Source of the DNA: Leptospira fainei serovar Hurstbridge str. BUT 6 | GTDB lineage: Bacteria; Spirochaetota; Leptospiria; Leptospirales; Leptospiraceae | Assembly (NCBI RefSeq): GCF_000306235.2 | Contig: NZ_AKWZ02000002.1 | Coordinates: forward strand, 1 to 64,000 | Reading direction: 5' to 3' | DNA: 64,000 nt | Shown: positions 1 through 9,658 of the stretch, piece after piece | How positions within the stretch are numbered: the first letter of the stretch is position 1 | Layout of the letters: each line of letters starts with the position of its first letter | Translations under genes and position numbers: made by a program | The notes under the pieces: model-generated | The model's database searches: none | What the model saw: the letters and a program-made list of their open reading frames with translations, nothing else | Told to the model about the DNA's origin: nothing

Positions 1-1
1 A

Positions 2-553
2 AAGGAAATATTACTTCAATTTTCAAAATCGATAAGAGAAATAAAGAACGAGCAAGATTATTCGGAGACGATCTTTGTTTGTTCTCACAATTCGCGCCGT
101 AGCCAAATTGCCCAAATGTTCGCTTTAGTCTGTGCTGAATATCTTGGGATTTCGGGTATAGGATCCTATTCGGGAGGTACGGAAGTCACCGCTTTCCATC
201 CAAACTCTGTCGAAGCTCTATTGGAAATAGGGTTTAAAGTGGAGAAGGAAAAGAATTCGAACGATAACCCAAGGTACTGGGTTTCTTATAAAGAAAATAG
301 CATCCCTATCCTTGCTTTTTCAAAATTATATTCCAACGTCGTAAATCCTAGTAAAAAGTTTATAGCAGTAATGGTCTGTTCTTCGGCTGATGAGGCTTGT
401 CCTTTTGTCATAGGAGCCAAAGCTAGGATTAGCCTCCCTTATCCTGATCCTAAATCCTCCGATGGCATGCCTAAAGTTCTTGAGACATATTTAGAAACTT
501 GTAAAACGATTGCGAGAGAACTTCTTTTCGCAATGAAGAATATTGCGGCTTGA
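2..553 (+). CDS. Low-molecular-weight phosphatase / arsenate-reductase-like protein (5' partial)
   Basis: The frame is open from the window edge, so the true start lies upstream; an ATG at 116 is internal. Before that ATG the frame encodes FVCSHNSRRSQIAQM, which contains the C-X5-R-S phosphate-binding loop (C-SHNSR-R-S) of low-molecular-weight protein tyrosine phosphatases and thioredoxin-coupled arsenate reductases. Further on, DEACPFV followed by a PYPDPK segment resembles the region carrying the general-acid Asp in this fold. About 183 residues are visible, close to a full family member, so only a short N-terminus is missing. Whether it acts on phosphotyrosine or arsenate cannot be decided here, and no ars genes are visible downstream. 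A 6-bp inverted repeat (553-558/563-568) follows the stop but has no T-run. Confidence 0.8.
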   Translation, partial: KEILLQFSKSIREIKNEQDYSETIFVCSHNSRRSQIAQMFALVCAEYLGISGIGSYSGGTEVTAFHPNSVEALLEIGFKVEKEKNSNDNPRYWVSYKENSIPILAFSKLYSNVVNPSKKFIAVMVCSSADEACPFVIGAKARISLPYPDPKSSDGMPKVLETYLETCKTIARELLFAMKNIAA

Positions 554-1003
554 AGGAAAAACTTCCTTGCTAACGAATTTGGAGCGAATTCATATTATCC
601 GTCCTCTGAAACTCCCGAGTACCGGTGTTCAGCGTCCATATTCTTTAACAAAACCTCGAATTCCATCTCATCTCTAGAAACCGATTACGCAAATGCCGGA
701 GCTTATCGCGCACAAGTTATCTCAGGCGGCCCGTTATTTTTAGTTTTAGCATTTTGATAAAAATTTAATTTTTAATTGCCTATTTGATAAGAATGGTGAG
801 CCTTGACACAGTTTCGCTATATGTTCATGCTCTTGCAATATATTTTGCTTTGGCGGTCTTTGGCGTCCAACAGTATTTTTAAGCCCTTTGGTTGCGGTTT
901 AAGGGTTTTTGTGCCGGGGAGTTTAGAACGAATGAATTCGATCTTGAAAATTATTCAAAATATCCTAAAATGGAATAAAAATTTCTCTTCCATAGGAGTT
1001 TCA
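554..1003. other. Intergenic stretch upstream of the giant protein gene
   Basis: No gene was identified in this 450-base stretch. The frame of the downstream giant gene stays open back to a TTG at 803, but that TTG is part of a TTGACA hexamer (803-808) and the encoded extension has no sensible signal sequence. TTGACA could be a -35 element; the best-spaced partner is a weak CATGCT (826-831) at 17 bp. This is a guess. Confidence 0.35.
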
Positions 1004-4000
1004 ATGAGATCTCAGGTAGTTTTCTTTTTACTTTGTTTTTTCGTTTCATTGGACTCCGTCTTTCCCCAGCCTGCGGGAGTTCCCCAATTGAATCCTCAGG
1101 TCTATAATTGGCAGAATTGGAGTTCGCAATTGCAGCAATCGTATTCGGTTGCAAACGGTTCCCATAATATTTCCAATTGGGATGCCGTTATGTTGCAAAG
1201 CTATGCTGTTTTGCAATCGGAGTGGCAGGCTGAAATCCAGATGCAGATTTCTTCCTCGGTGAGTAAAATCAATTCGCAAGACAGCTTTATGAGCGTTCAG
1301 GATTATAAGAATTACGTATACGACGCGCTGGAAAGCCAGGCTTCGTCCTTATTGACTCAATGGCAGGTGGATGCGGAACGTTCCATTCAACTGGAGAGAA
1401 ATCAATTCATCGATACGTTCTATTCCGGTAATGAGGCGCAGGTTACCTCCTTAAAGAATCATTTCGATTCGGAATTTCAGAGTTTTATCTCCGGTAAATC
1501 TCCGTCGTTAAGCGGTGTTTTTGCGGGTAACGGGAATCTTTTGGCGAACTCCCAGATTTCTTTGCAGCAGTTGGAGCAGCAATGGTACAGTCAATTCAAC
1601 TCTAATATTCAAAACGGTTTATTTAATTATCAGCAAGCTTTGCAATCTTTGAACGGGGATTATGCCAAACTTCTGAATCAGATCAATTCCACCGAGGCTC
1701 AGTACCAAGCTTATCTGCAACAGATTCAATCCTATGAAGCGAGTGTGAAGGATCAGATCAAGCAGACCATGGACGGCTACCAACAATTCTTGAATAGCAC
1801 GGATCTTTTTTGGAATACCGCGTCGGCTCTCTATGATTCCAAAGCGAACGGGGGTGCAGGCGGTTACGTTTCGGCTCCGGCTTGTACGGGGAACGATATC
1901 TGTGCGGATTATTTGTACGACGTGACCTCTGGCCAATTTACGAGTTCCTGCAGGCACGGCGATGTTTGTATCACTTTACGTTATGATACTTCCACGCAAA
2001 GTTATTTGAGTCCGACTTGTCCGAGCGGCGGAGATTGTTCTTCGAACCCGTCCAAGAATATTTCGATCCACACCTCTCTGAACGGGGATGGGGTCGCTCT
2101 TCAGAACGTGATTAATTCTATCGAGACTGCTATCACTCAAGGTATGACTTCGTACGGTATCTTCGATTCCACTACGGGGAAGCTTTTGAGTTATCCTCAG
2201 ACTTGCTTAAATAACGGCGCGGTTTGTAGCGCGGGTCAGTTCGATCTTTCCCAATCCAAGTTCTTTACGTCTTCCGTTTGTCCTACAGGAGACATCTGCT
2301 ATAACGCGGTTGTGGATTCCACGAACCCTTCGGCTATCGCCGGCCTTTATTACGCGAATTCTTGTCCTCAAGGCGATGCGAATTGCATCGTCTGTCCTTC
2401 TACCGGAGGCTCTCAGGATTCCTGTCAGATCCAGTCGTTTGAAGCCTCTCTCATGTATGCCGCTGCGACTATGTCTTCGTTTCTGGCTCGCGAGCAGGGG
2501 ATGGTCAATTCTCAATTGACGAATATTTTAAGCGGTATCGGCGGTGGAGGCACTCAGTCCATCGATTTAGGGGGTTTCGATCCGTTTAATCATTCCTTGA
2601 GACCGTCCCATGGTCCTAACACTCTGTACATTACGACCCAGGATTTTTTAAGCGGTCAATTCGATTTGTCTAAGCGAACCGGGCTCGTGGGTTTGGCCTG
2701 GGAAATCGTGAATTATATCGGGGGAGGTATCTCCGAAACCGATTTTGCCAACTGGATTATGAACGCTGCCTCGGCGGGGAATTCTTCGGTTTGTCCGGGG
2801 TCCAGTCCCGGCAGCGGTAGTCCTACGATTTCCGGAGATACTTCTAACTCCAACGATTTCGATGCGGGTTGTTTGGGTCAGTCTTTACGGGGTTTGACTC
2901 CAGGGTTGATCGTGACCGCTATCAGTCGTGCGCTAGGGCAAACGGATCTTATCGCATTTAATGATCGGAACTATATCGGTAACAGTTTTATGATTATAGA
3001 AGGAGGTCCGAATAACTGGAATCAGGACCCTGCGTATTGTCATGACTGGGTGGGTTGTTTTTTTAACCCCTTTAGTCACACGCCGGCAATCGGAGACGCT
3101 AATCAATGGTTCCAGCAGAATCAAACGACAAACAGCGGATCAGGGAATAACTTTTATAATTATACGGAAGATCAGGCCGGCGGGGGCGGTCTTCTTCGAA
3201 ATACCATTATGACGGAGGATTCCATCGGCATCGTATTGAATTATACGACGACCGATACGAATGCTCATGCTAACGCTCTTACTTGGCAGGCGGTGAGCGC
3301 CCAACTCCAAAGTTTCGCTTATAATTGGAACGGGAACATTTTTCCGGCGATCAGCAACTGGACTTCTCAGGTGAGCACGTACCAGACGCAGTATTTGAAT
3401 TGGCAGAAGACGGAACAGAGTCTTCTTTCCCAGGCCCAAAGCGATTATTCGAATGCGTTAAGCGGTTTACAAAAAAGTGAAATGCTATGGCTCACGAATA
3501 TGAGTGCTCTCCAATCGAAAGCGAATAGCGATTTTTCCGCGGCCAATAATAAACTTAGGGATTCCAAAAACCAGTCGGATAGCGAACTACTCGCACGGGA
3601 ACTATTCGGTGTCTTAAATCCTAAGAATTTCCAAACGGGGTCGAGTTTTTCGGATAACCCTAGCGGTTTCGATCTAAATCCCAAAACTCATTCGAATCTT
3701 TTCAATTCCGCTCTTTCGTTTTTGGAAGGGGTCGATGCGAGAGCGAATCTTCCTAGCTTTTCCGTCCTCCAAGGGATTTCGGATTCTTTTTCGAACGCCA
3801 GCACAGGAGTCGGAAACCTCAGTCTATTATCCTCCACGAATAACGCGCTTGTGAACGCTCGTTCGAATTATATGCAGCAACTCGCGGATTCCATGAAGAC
3901 CGAGAGAACCTTTACCCAGAACGGTGAAAGCAATCTTTTGAAAGATCACGGGAATCTTTCCACCAAGGAAGTGGGGGACACTACGTATCTAGTGGATAAC

Positions 4001-7000
4001 CGGGGCTATTTTGTTCATTGTAATTCCAGCGGGAATTGCACTTCCTGCGGGACCGACGTTAACGATTGTGCAGGTTCCAAGGCAACAGATATAGGCGCAT
4101 TCTTGAAAAACGTATGCGGGGAAAAATTGGACTCCTGCAACCAATACACTAGACTTAAATATTCCAACGTTCAATTCGATAAACAGTCGGGTACGATCAG
4201 CTTGGATCAGTCGGTTTATAGCGGAAAAGCGAACGATTGCGGGAATTCCCAAGACGCGAGTACGTATTGCTTCGAAGCTTCGACCCAGCATTTGACGATC
4301 CATGGTCCAACGTTTGCGTTAGGTCAGGGTGCGAACAGCTTAGGAAATATTTTCGACGGAAATCGGGATCACGGGGAGGATAAGATCATGTCCTCGTTCG
4401 TGGGTCGGACGTTCGAGAATTTGAATAATTTCTTTGCGAACGGAAATTATACGGGTTCGATCTTGGCTTCTGTGAACCATCTGGATTCGGTGAATAATTA
4501 TAATTCCCAAGCGGCAAGTAATAGCGCGTCCGCTCAGGCACATACAGCGAACTTGATCGCAGACTATATCCAGACGGTGGTTTTTCAACAGGGCAGCGTT
4601 CAGGATTTTATTAAACAAGAAACTCATAATATAGTCCAAAGCTTTATCGCTACATCGATTGCGAACACTTTCCATTTGACTCCTGAAGCGGCGGCCTTTC
4701 TTGCGGGTGCGTATCTAGATCACGAGGCGTATAAGGCAGCGGAACGTCATTTAGGGATTTTGAAGCCGATCGACAATATGCTGAAATATATGGTTCTGGA
4801 TGGAGGCACTCTAAACGGAGCTATGGGCCTCGAAATGAAACTGAGCCACGCGGACGACTTGAGAGCGATCCAACAATGGAAAGATGATAAATACGCGGCC
4901 TACGGTCAAATCGTAGCGGAAGCGATGAGAGTCCAAAACATGCCGGCAGACCAGATCGCACTTGTGATGCAGGTGGTAACGGAATATTACCGAATGAAAG
5001 ACGCGAAAATGGAACTAGGAATGAGAGGAGCCATGCTTTCCTTGCCTAGAATGGAAGGAATGATCCATGCCATGACAGCTTCTTTAGGCGGAGCGGTAGC
5101 GGAAGTGGAAGGAGGTTTTTTCAAAAACATAGCTCATGATTTACAATCTGTGGGATTGGTATCGGAGAGACAAGAGAGGAAGTTCGAGAAAGATCTGAGA
5201 TATGTAATAGACGATATCAAATTAGTATATGATAAGAATGCGATCAAGGGTTGGCAGGCGGATGTGGTCGCAATTTCGAAGGATGCGGTACAGCTCTACG
5301 GGAAGCAACAAGGACTGGATCCAGGATACGTGAACCAAGTAGCGGATATGATCGGTAAGATGGTATCGAGAGAGCAGGCGAGATCAGAGCTACGAAAACT
5401 ATATTTAACGGAAGATATACTCAGTGTAGGAGGGAGCGCCCTCGATCGGGCGTTGTTTAAGGGAGGATTGACTAGCTTGAGTATGCAACTTGTTCGAGGA
5501 TTTCTCACGTCTCAGGCGGATATAGGGAGGTCACTCGGACTATTTACAAACGGGCAAGCGAAGGATTTTTATAAACAAACGAAAGACTGGTCGAGTAATA
5601 TAACAGGCTCCGCACTGTTGGCGCAATCTCACCAGGGAGATCTGGACAAACACTGGTGGAAGCAACAAGAGAGAGCTCTCGTATTCGATTTGATCGGCAA
5701 AGCGTTGGACCCGAACGGAGATCCAGCGGAACAACATCTAATCGGACAGCTATTGCAGAGTGTATTCGATCAAAGAGAAGCGAAGAAGAGAGCAAGAGAA
5801 GAAAGAGTCCACGAAGCAGCAGAGGCTGTAGAGATCGCTGCGAGCGTGGCGCTTACGGTATTTTCTGCGGGAGCGGGAAGTCAAACACTTGTGGAAACCT
5901 TGATGACGATAGGCAAGGACCTTAAGAACCTGATAACACTTTCCGGAGATGCGTCGAGCCTAATCAGAGCGACTGCAGTGGTCGCGGATGTAGCGGCACA
6001 AACATACGTGGGTAGCAAAGACGGAGGGAAGAACGGAGCGGTAGCCGGATTCGTAAACGGACTCTTGAGCGTAATGACTCTTTACAAAGAGATCCCGATT
6101 ACAGGCTTTGTGTCTTGGACGCCTCATCAAAACTCGGATATACTTTACGGAACAGATAACCAAAAGGGAGGTTGGGGAGGAGGAGTTGTCTTTGCATTAC
6201 CCGGAGAAGGGAGGCTCCCGATTAACGCAGGACTGACATTTACTCCCGGAAGCGGACTAGACGTGAATCTGAATTATAATCTTCGAGGAGGGTATCTTGG
6301 AATCGATTATAATTTTGCGAGTGGGAACTACACAGCGAACGGAGGAATGGATGTCTGGGGAGATAAGAGCGGACTTCATCACGGAGGATTCTCTGTATCC
6401 GCAAGTAAGGACGGAAGCGCTAGCGTAGGAGGATATTATAACTACGGTAAGGGTAGCACACCTCCGAACATGAGGGGCCATGGGGGAACGTTTACGTATT
6501 CGAATGATGGAAGATTCACCGCGTCGGGTCAGATCTTAGGGGGAAGTGCTGCATCGGTATCGTACAACACAAACAGTCATAGATTCGAGAAAGTAAGAGG
6601 GAATGAGAACTGGCAGAATGAGATGCTGCTTTCGAGAGTTCAGGAGAGTTCGAACGCACTCTTTAATCGGACAGGGGAGAAATTCGCAGAGCCTACGGGT
6701 AAGGCATTAGTAACCGGAGGTATTCTCAGCGAATCGGATCGGGTGAGCATCATGCAACAGGAAGGCGGAGCTCAAAGGATCTTGGACTTATTTGATGAAC
6801 ATAAGACAGAACTCTTGAACGGACCGGCAGGAGAGAGAATCCGAGGGGACCTATATGAAATCGCAGAATTATCGGGTAAGCGATTAGAGTTGGTGAATGA
6901 TTCAGCGAAAAATCCGTTTGATAAGTTTTTCAGGCGGTTGGGCGGAGATTTCAAGAGAGCGTTCGGGATTGCAGACAGTGGTTTGATGTCGATGGACGAG

Positions 7001-9658
7001 GATGGAAATTGGAAAGTATCTACGTGCTTTGACGGTTCTCAAGAGATCTCGACTCCTAAGGGAAATCGTAGAATCGACTCGGTGAAAGTAGGAGAGGAAG
7101 TCAATACGCTTAACGAAGAGACAGGAGAGATAGAAGTCAAAAGAATCACGGAAACGTATGTCCACGATGTGAAGTCAGTTCATACGATTGGATATGAAAA
7201 CAATATTACAGTGACGACCACGTGGAACCACCCGTTTGCAGTCTTGAACGCAGGAGAACGGAACCGAAACTCAGGAGTAGAAGGAAACACTTGGGTGAAA
7301 GCGGAAGACTTAAAAACCGGAGACAGAAGCATTACGAAACGGAGTATCCGACGAGCCAAACTGAAGACTCGTTTAGCGAAAAGCTCGGTATTATCGGCAG
7401 CCTCTTTGATGATCGGAGAGAATGCGTATAGCAGAGAGTATCAAACGAACTGGGAGACTGAAAGAGAAGGAACACTCGGAATCCGCAAAGTGGAAGAAGT
7501 TATTCGGTCCAAAAAAGTGTATAATATCGAAGTCGAAGGGAATCATAACTATTTTATTAAAGTAGGGGATGAGCTAGTTGTAGTTCATAATTACCCGAAC
7601 TCGTCCGCTTACGAACTAGATAAAGGGATTCGCTTAACGGAACAAAACGAGAAAATGGCGTCCGAGTTAAAGGGTGCGATAGAGAACCCTACTTTTTTTG
7701 AGAAACTCTTCGGGTTCGGAAAGTCGGACGTGAATGAGGAAGTGAAATCGAAGCTGCAAGAGTTAAAAATCCTAATGAGCCAGAGAGACAAGTTTGCGGA
7801 ATCCGTGGGAGCGACGGAAAGTATCTCTGCTGCGAAGAGATCGGAGAAATTCGTAGAGCTACTGAAAACGGAAGAGGTAGCCAAGCAGAGGGTATCGGAT
7901 TTAACGAAACTCTTAGATGATACGAGCCTAAGATTAAAGGATAAGACTCTTTTACCGGAGGAAATCAAGGGACTGAAGGCACTTTCGAAATATGTAAGCG
8001 ATAAGCTTTTCAGTGCGAAACAAGACTTGGCAGTAGCGGAAAAAACAACGAGTAAGACTCTTAGAGAGCAAGCACAGAAAAATCAAACGAAGATACAATC
8101 CTTGGCTTCATCCTCCTTTTTCGAAGTTCGTTCGAACCTAGACGAAAAGGCAAGCAAGCTGAACAAGGAGTTGAGAAGACTTCAATTGCAGAAAGAATCT
8201 TTGGAAAGCGCGTCAAGACTGAACCCGAAAGACGTAAGCTTACGGAATCAAATCGCAGACATATCAGCTAGTATTTCAAAATTAAGCGGTAATGCGGGTG
8301 GTCGCTATTTGGAATTGTTAAAGTCGAGTGATAGGGGAATAGACGTAAGAGCTTCTGAGAAATCGGCACAGAGATTATCCGGGATGGATATAGAAATCCG
8401 AAACAAAATCAAGGAAGTGATTTCGGTATTACCTAAGAATCCGAACGGAGAATTTACGGGTAGGTTTTCGTATTTGAATACGAAAAATCCAGCGGAAGAA
8501 AACATCAAAGCAATCGAGAAGAAACCGAACTACTTCGATCCAGAAAACAAGGATCACATTTTGAGATTCGGTTCTACCGGGATGCCGGGAGAAAGTGAAA
8601 TCCGTACTGCAATGGAATTGGAGTTAAGTAAAGGGGCACCCATTTCGCAAAATCTACGAAAGCCACTAATGAGCGAATCTCAGTTTGAAGAAGCGATTCG
8701 TCGTGTAACTGAAAAACCGAATATACCGAAGATAGAGACGAATATTTTCGGACAGCCAACGGAAGAATCGGTTCGTGCTAGAGGTGAAGCGTTACTCAGA
8801 TACACGGATCCAGTAATAAACGGACAAGGAAGCGGTAAAGGAATGACGGCTCAGTCATCGACCCTCTTGGAAATGGTCCGGCAGATGGGAGCGGATAAAT
8901 TCGGTCCGAACCCTGAGTTAGTGAAACGTGCATCGGCAGTCTTCGAGGAAACGAAAGATAAGATACGGACACTTACGACGAAATATGAGAACGGGGAACT
9001 TACCAAAGGGGAGTTTGAAGTTCAGAAATCGTCAGTACTTCGGACGAGAGACGGAAACTCGGACGTGATCGCGCTACGAGATGCGCAATCCGTGAAAGAA
9101 TTTGTGTTTCAGAGGGATAAATCCGGAAAATTGGTTTCGAGCCGAGAATTGGCCGGGAAGATGTCAGGAGCAATATGCCGAGTGTTATCGAACTATACGC
9201 AAGCGATCTTTACTCATAAAACGAACCTTAGCTTTGGTGAATATATGATCAACAAAATGCAGAATGGTGACGTAAGAATGAGTGGTGGAGCGCCTGTTTT
9301 TGATATGGGTAAGATGCGAGGATTTGAAGATAGACTTTCAAAATCCTTTGACCCGACTGGAATTACTCTGCAAAATAACTTCCCAGATCTATCGTTCAAG
9401 GACGGAAAAATCGTAGGTGTAACAAACCCGATTAATATAGACGCCTGGAACAAATTTGTAAAAAGTTTACCGGAAGGAGCCGCGATCCAGGTCTGGGGGA
9501 ATACGGACAGTACGTTAGGTCCAAATCACTTCTGGATATTGTATAAGAAAGGTGGAGTCATGTATGATTATAACAATAATGGGGAAAGGAATGAGTATAC
9601 TGGCAAGGCTAATGAATTTGACTTTTTGGAAAATTCGATATATGGGATTTATTATTAA
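1004..9658 (+). CDS. Giant secreted Leptospira-type protein with Hint domain; candidate polymorphic toxin
   Basis: A protein of about 2,884 residues. The ATG at 1004 is chosen because it follows an AGGAG-type ribosome site and begins a clean signal peptide (MRSQVVFFLLCFF...SVFPQ). Order by residue: Gln/Ser-rich helical region to ~270; Cys modules (C-x4/5-C, about 285-480); long helical and Asn/Ser-rich middle; Ala-rich helices ~1600-1680; Gly/Tyr-rich beta region ~1710-1860; Hint domain 2008-2196 (C2008, TTWNH block, C-terminal VVHN); coiled coil; tail with C2725, H2842 and D2855. The architecture recalls the large Leptospira family I know as TIGR04388 (from memory) and PT-HINT polymorphic toxins. 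The residue after the Hint Asn is Tyr, so release by cleavage is more likely than splicing. The activity of the tail is unknown. The next gene overlaps the stop. Confidence 0.85.
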   Translation: MRSQVVFFLLCFFVSLDSVFPQPAGVPQLNPQVYNWQNWSSQLQQSYSVANGSHNISNWDAVMLQSYAVLQSEWQAEIQMQISSSVSKINSQDSFMSVQDYKNYVYDALESQASSLLTQWQVDAERSIQLERNQFIDTFYSGNEAQVTSLKNHFDSEFQSFISGKSPSLSGVFAGNGNLLANSQISLQQLEQQWYSQFNSNIQNGLFNYQQALQSLNGDYAKLLNQINSTEAQYQAYLQQIQSYEASVKDQIKQTMDGYQQFLNSTDLFWNTASALYDSKANGGAGGYVSAPACTGNDICADYLYDVTSGQFTSSCRHGDVCITLRYDTSTQSYLSPTCPSGGDCSSNPSKNISIHTSLNGDGVALQNVINSIETAITQGMTSYGIFDSTTGKLLSYPQTCLNNGAVCSAGQFDLSQSKFFTSSVCPTGDICYNAVVDSTNPSAIAGLYYANSCPQGDANCIVCPSTGGSQDSCQIQSFEASLMYAAATMSSFLAREQGMVNSQLTNILSGIGGGGTQSIDLGGFDPFNHSLRPSHGPNTLYITTQDFLSGQFDLSKRTGLVGLAWEIVNYIGGGISETDFANWIMNAASAGNSSVCPGSSPGSGSPTISGDTSNSNDFDAGCLGQSLRGLTPGLIVTAISRALGQTDLIAFNDRNYIGNSFMIIEGGPNNWNQDPAYCHDWVGCFFNPFSHTPAIGDANQWFQQNQTTNSGSGNNFYNYTEDQAGGGGLLRNTIMTEDSIGIVLNYTTTDTNAHANALTWQAVSAQLQSFAYNWNGNIFPAISNWTSQVSTYQTQYLNWQKTEQSLLSQAQSDYSNALSGLQKSEMLWLTNMSALQSKANSDFSAANNKLRDSKNQSDSELLARELFGVLNPKNFQTGSSFSDNPSGFDLNPKTHSNLFNSALSFLEGVDARANLPSFSVLQGISDSFSNASTGVGNLSLLSSTNNALVNARSNYMQQLADSMKTERTFTQNGESNLLKDHGNLSTKEVGDTTYLVDNRGYFVHCNSSGNCTSCGTDVNDCAGSKATDIGAFLKNVCGEKLDSCNQYTRLKYSNVQFDKQSGTISLDQSVYSGKANDCGNSQDASTYCFEASTQHLTIHGPTFALGQGANSLGNIFDGNRDHGEDKIMSSFVGRTFENLNNFFANGNYTGSILASVNHLDSVNNYNSQAASNSASAQAHTANLIADYIQTVVFQQGSVQDFIKQETHNIVQSFIATSIANTFHLTPEAAAFLAGAYLDHEAYKAAERHLGILKPIDNMLKYMVLDGGTLNGAMGLEMKLSHADDLRAIQQWKDDKYAAYGQIVAEAMRVQNMPADQIALVMQVVTEYYRMKDAKMELGMRGAMLSLPRMEGMIHAMTASLGGAVAEVEGGFFKNIAHDLQSVGLVSERQERKFEKDLRYVIDDIKLVYDKNAIKGWQADVVAISKDAVQLYGKQQGLDPGYVNQVADMIGKMVSREQARSELRKLYLTEDILSVGGSALDRALFKGGLTSLSMQLVRGFLTSQADIGRSLGLFTNGQAKDFYKQTKDWSSNITGSALLAQSHQGDLDKHWWKQQERALVFDLIGKALDPNGDPAEQHLIGQLLQSVFDQREAKKRAREERVHEAAEAVEIAASVALTVFSAGAGSQTLVETLMTIGKDLKNLITLSGDASSLIRATAVVADVAAQTYVGSKDGGKNGAVAGFVNGLLSVMTLYKEIPITGFVSWTPHQNSDILYGTDNQKGGWGGGVVFALPGEGRLPINAGLTFTPGSGLDVNLNYNLRGGYLGIDYNFASGNYTANGGMDVWGDKSGLHHGGFSVSASKDGSASVGGYYNYGKGSTPPNMRGHGGTFTYSNDGRFTASGQILGGSAASVSYNTNSHRFEKVRGNENWQNEMLLSRVQESSNALFNRTGEKFAEPTGKALVTGGILSESDRVSIMQQEGGAQRILDLFDEHKTELLNGPAGERIRGDLYEIAELSGKRLELVNDSAKNPFDKFFRRLGGDFKRAFGIADSGLMSMDEDGNWKVSTCFDGSQEISTPKGNRRIDSVKVGEEVNTLNEETGEIEVKRITETYVHDVKSVHTIGYENNITVTTTWNHPFAVLNAGERNRNSGVEGNTWVKAEDLKTGDRSITKRSIRRAKLKTRLAKSSVLSAASLMIGENAYSREYQTNWETEREGTLGIRKVEEVIRSKKVYNIEVEGNHNYFIKVGDELVVVHNYPNSSAYELDKGIRLTEQNEKMASELKGAIENPTFFEKLFGFGKSDVNEEVKSKLQELKILMSQRDKFAESVGATESISAAKRSEKFVELLKTEEVAKQRVSDLTKLLDDTSLRLKDKTLLPEEIKGLKALSKYVSDKLFSAKQDLAVAEKTTSKTLREQAQKNQTKIQSLASSSFFEVRSNLDEKASKLNKELRRLQLQKESLESASRLNPKDVSLRNQIADISASISKLSGNAGGRYLELLKSSDRGIDVRASEKSAQRLSGMDIEIRNKIKEVISVLPKNPNGEFTGRFSYLNTKNPAEENIKAIEKKPNYFDPENKDHILRFGSTGMPGESEIRTAMELELSKGAPISQNLRKPLMSESQFEEAIRRVTEKPNIPKIETNIFGQPTEESVRARGEALLRYTDPVINGQGSGKGMTAQSSTLLEMVRQMGADKFGPNPELVKRASAVFEETKDKIRTLTTKYENGELTKGEFEVQKSSVLRTRDGNSDVIALRDAQSVKEFVFQRDKSGKLVSSRELAGKMSGAICRVLSNYTQAIFTHKTNLSFGEYMINKMQNGDVRMSGGAPVFDMGKMRGFEDRLSKSFDPTGITLQNNFPDLSFKDGKIVGVTNPINIDAWNKFVKSLPEGAAIQVWGNTDSTLGPNHFWILYKKGGVMYDYNNNGERNEYTGKANEFDFLENSIYGIYY
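7025..7591 (+). other. Hint (pretoxin-HINT-like) autoprocessing domain within the giant protein
   Basis: Codons 2008-2196 begin with Cys (CFDGSQEISTP...), continue with an IDSVKVGEEV segment, carry TTWNHPF (the TxxH block B of Hint folds), and end NYFIKVGDELVVVHN, matching the C-terminal His-Asn block. At about 189 residues it is the size of a bacterial intein-like or pretoxin Hint domain with no endonuclease insert. The +1 residue is Tyr, not Cys/Ser/Thr. The nucleophile and block assignments are read from the sequence; the cleavage role is known for the family. Confidence 0.85.

Noticed and set aside
803..1003. Upstream TTG start for the giant protein, adding 67 residues
   Set aside because: The TTG is part of a TTGACA hexamer, the extension has no ribosome site, and it would bury the clean signal peptide that starts at 1004.
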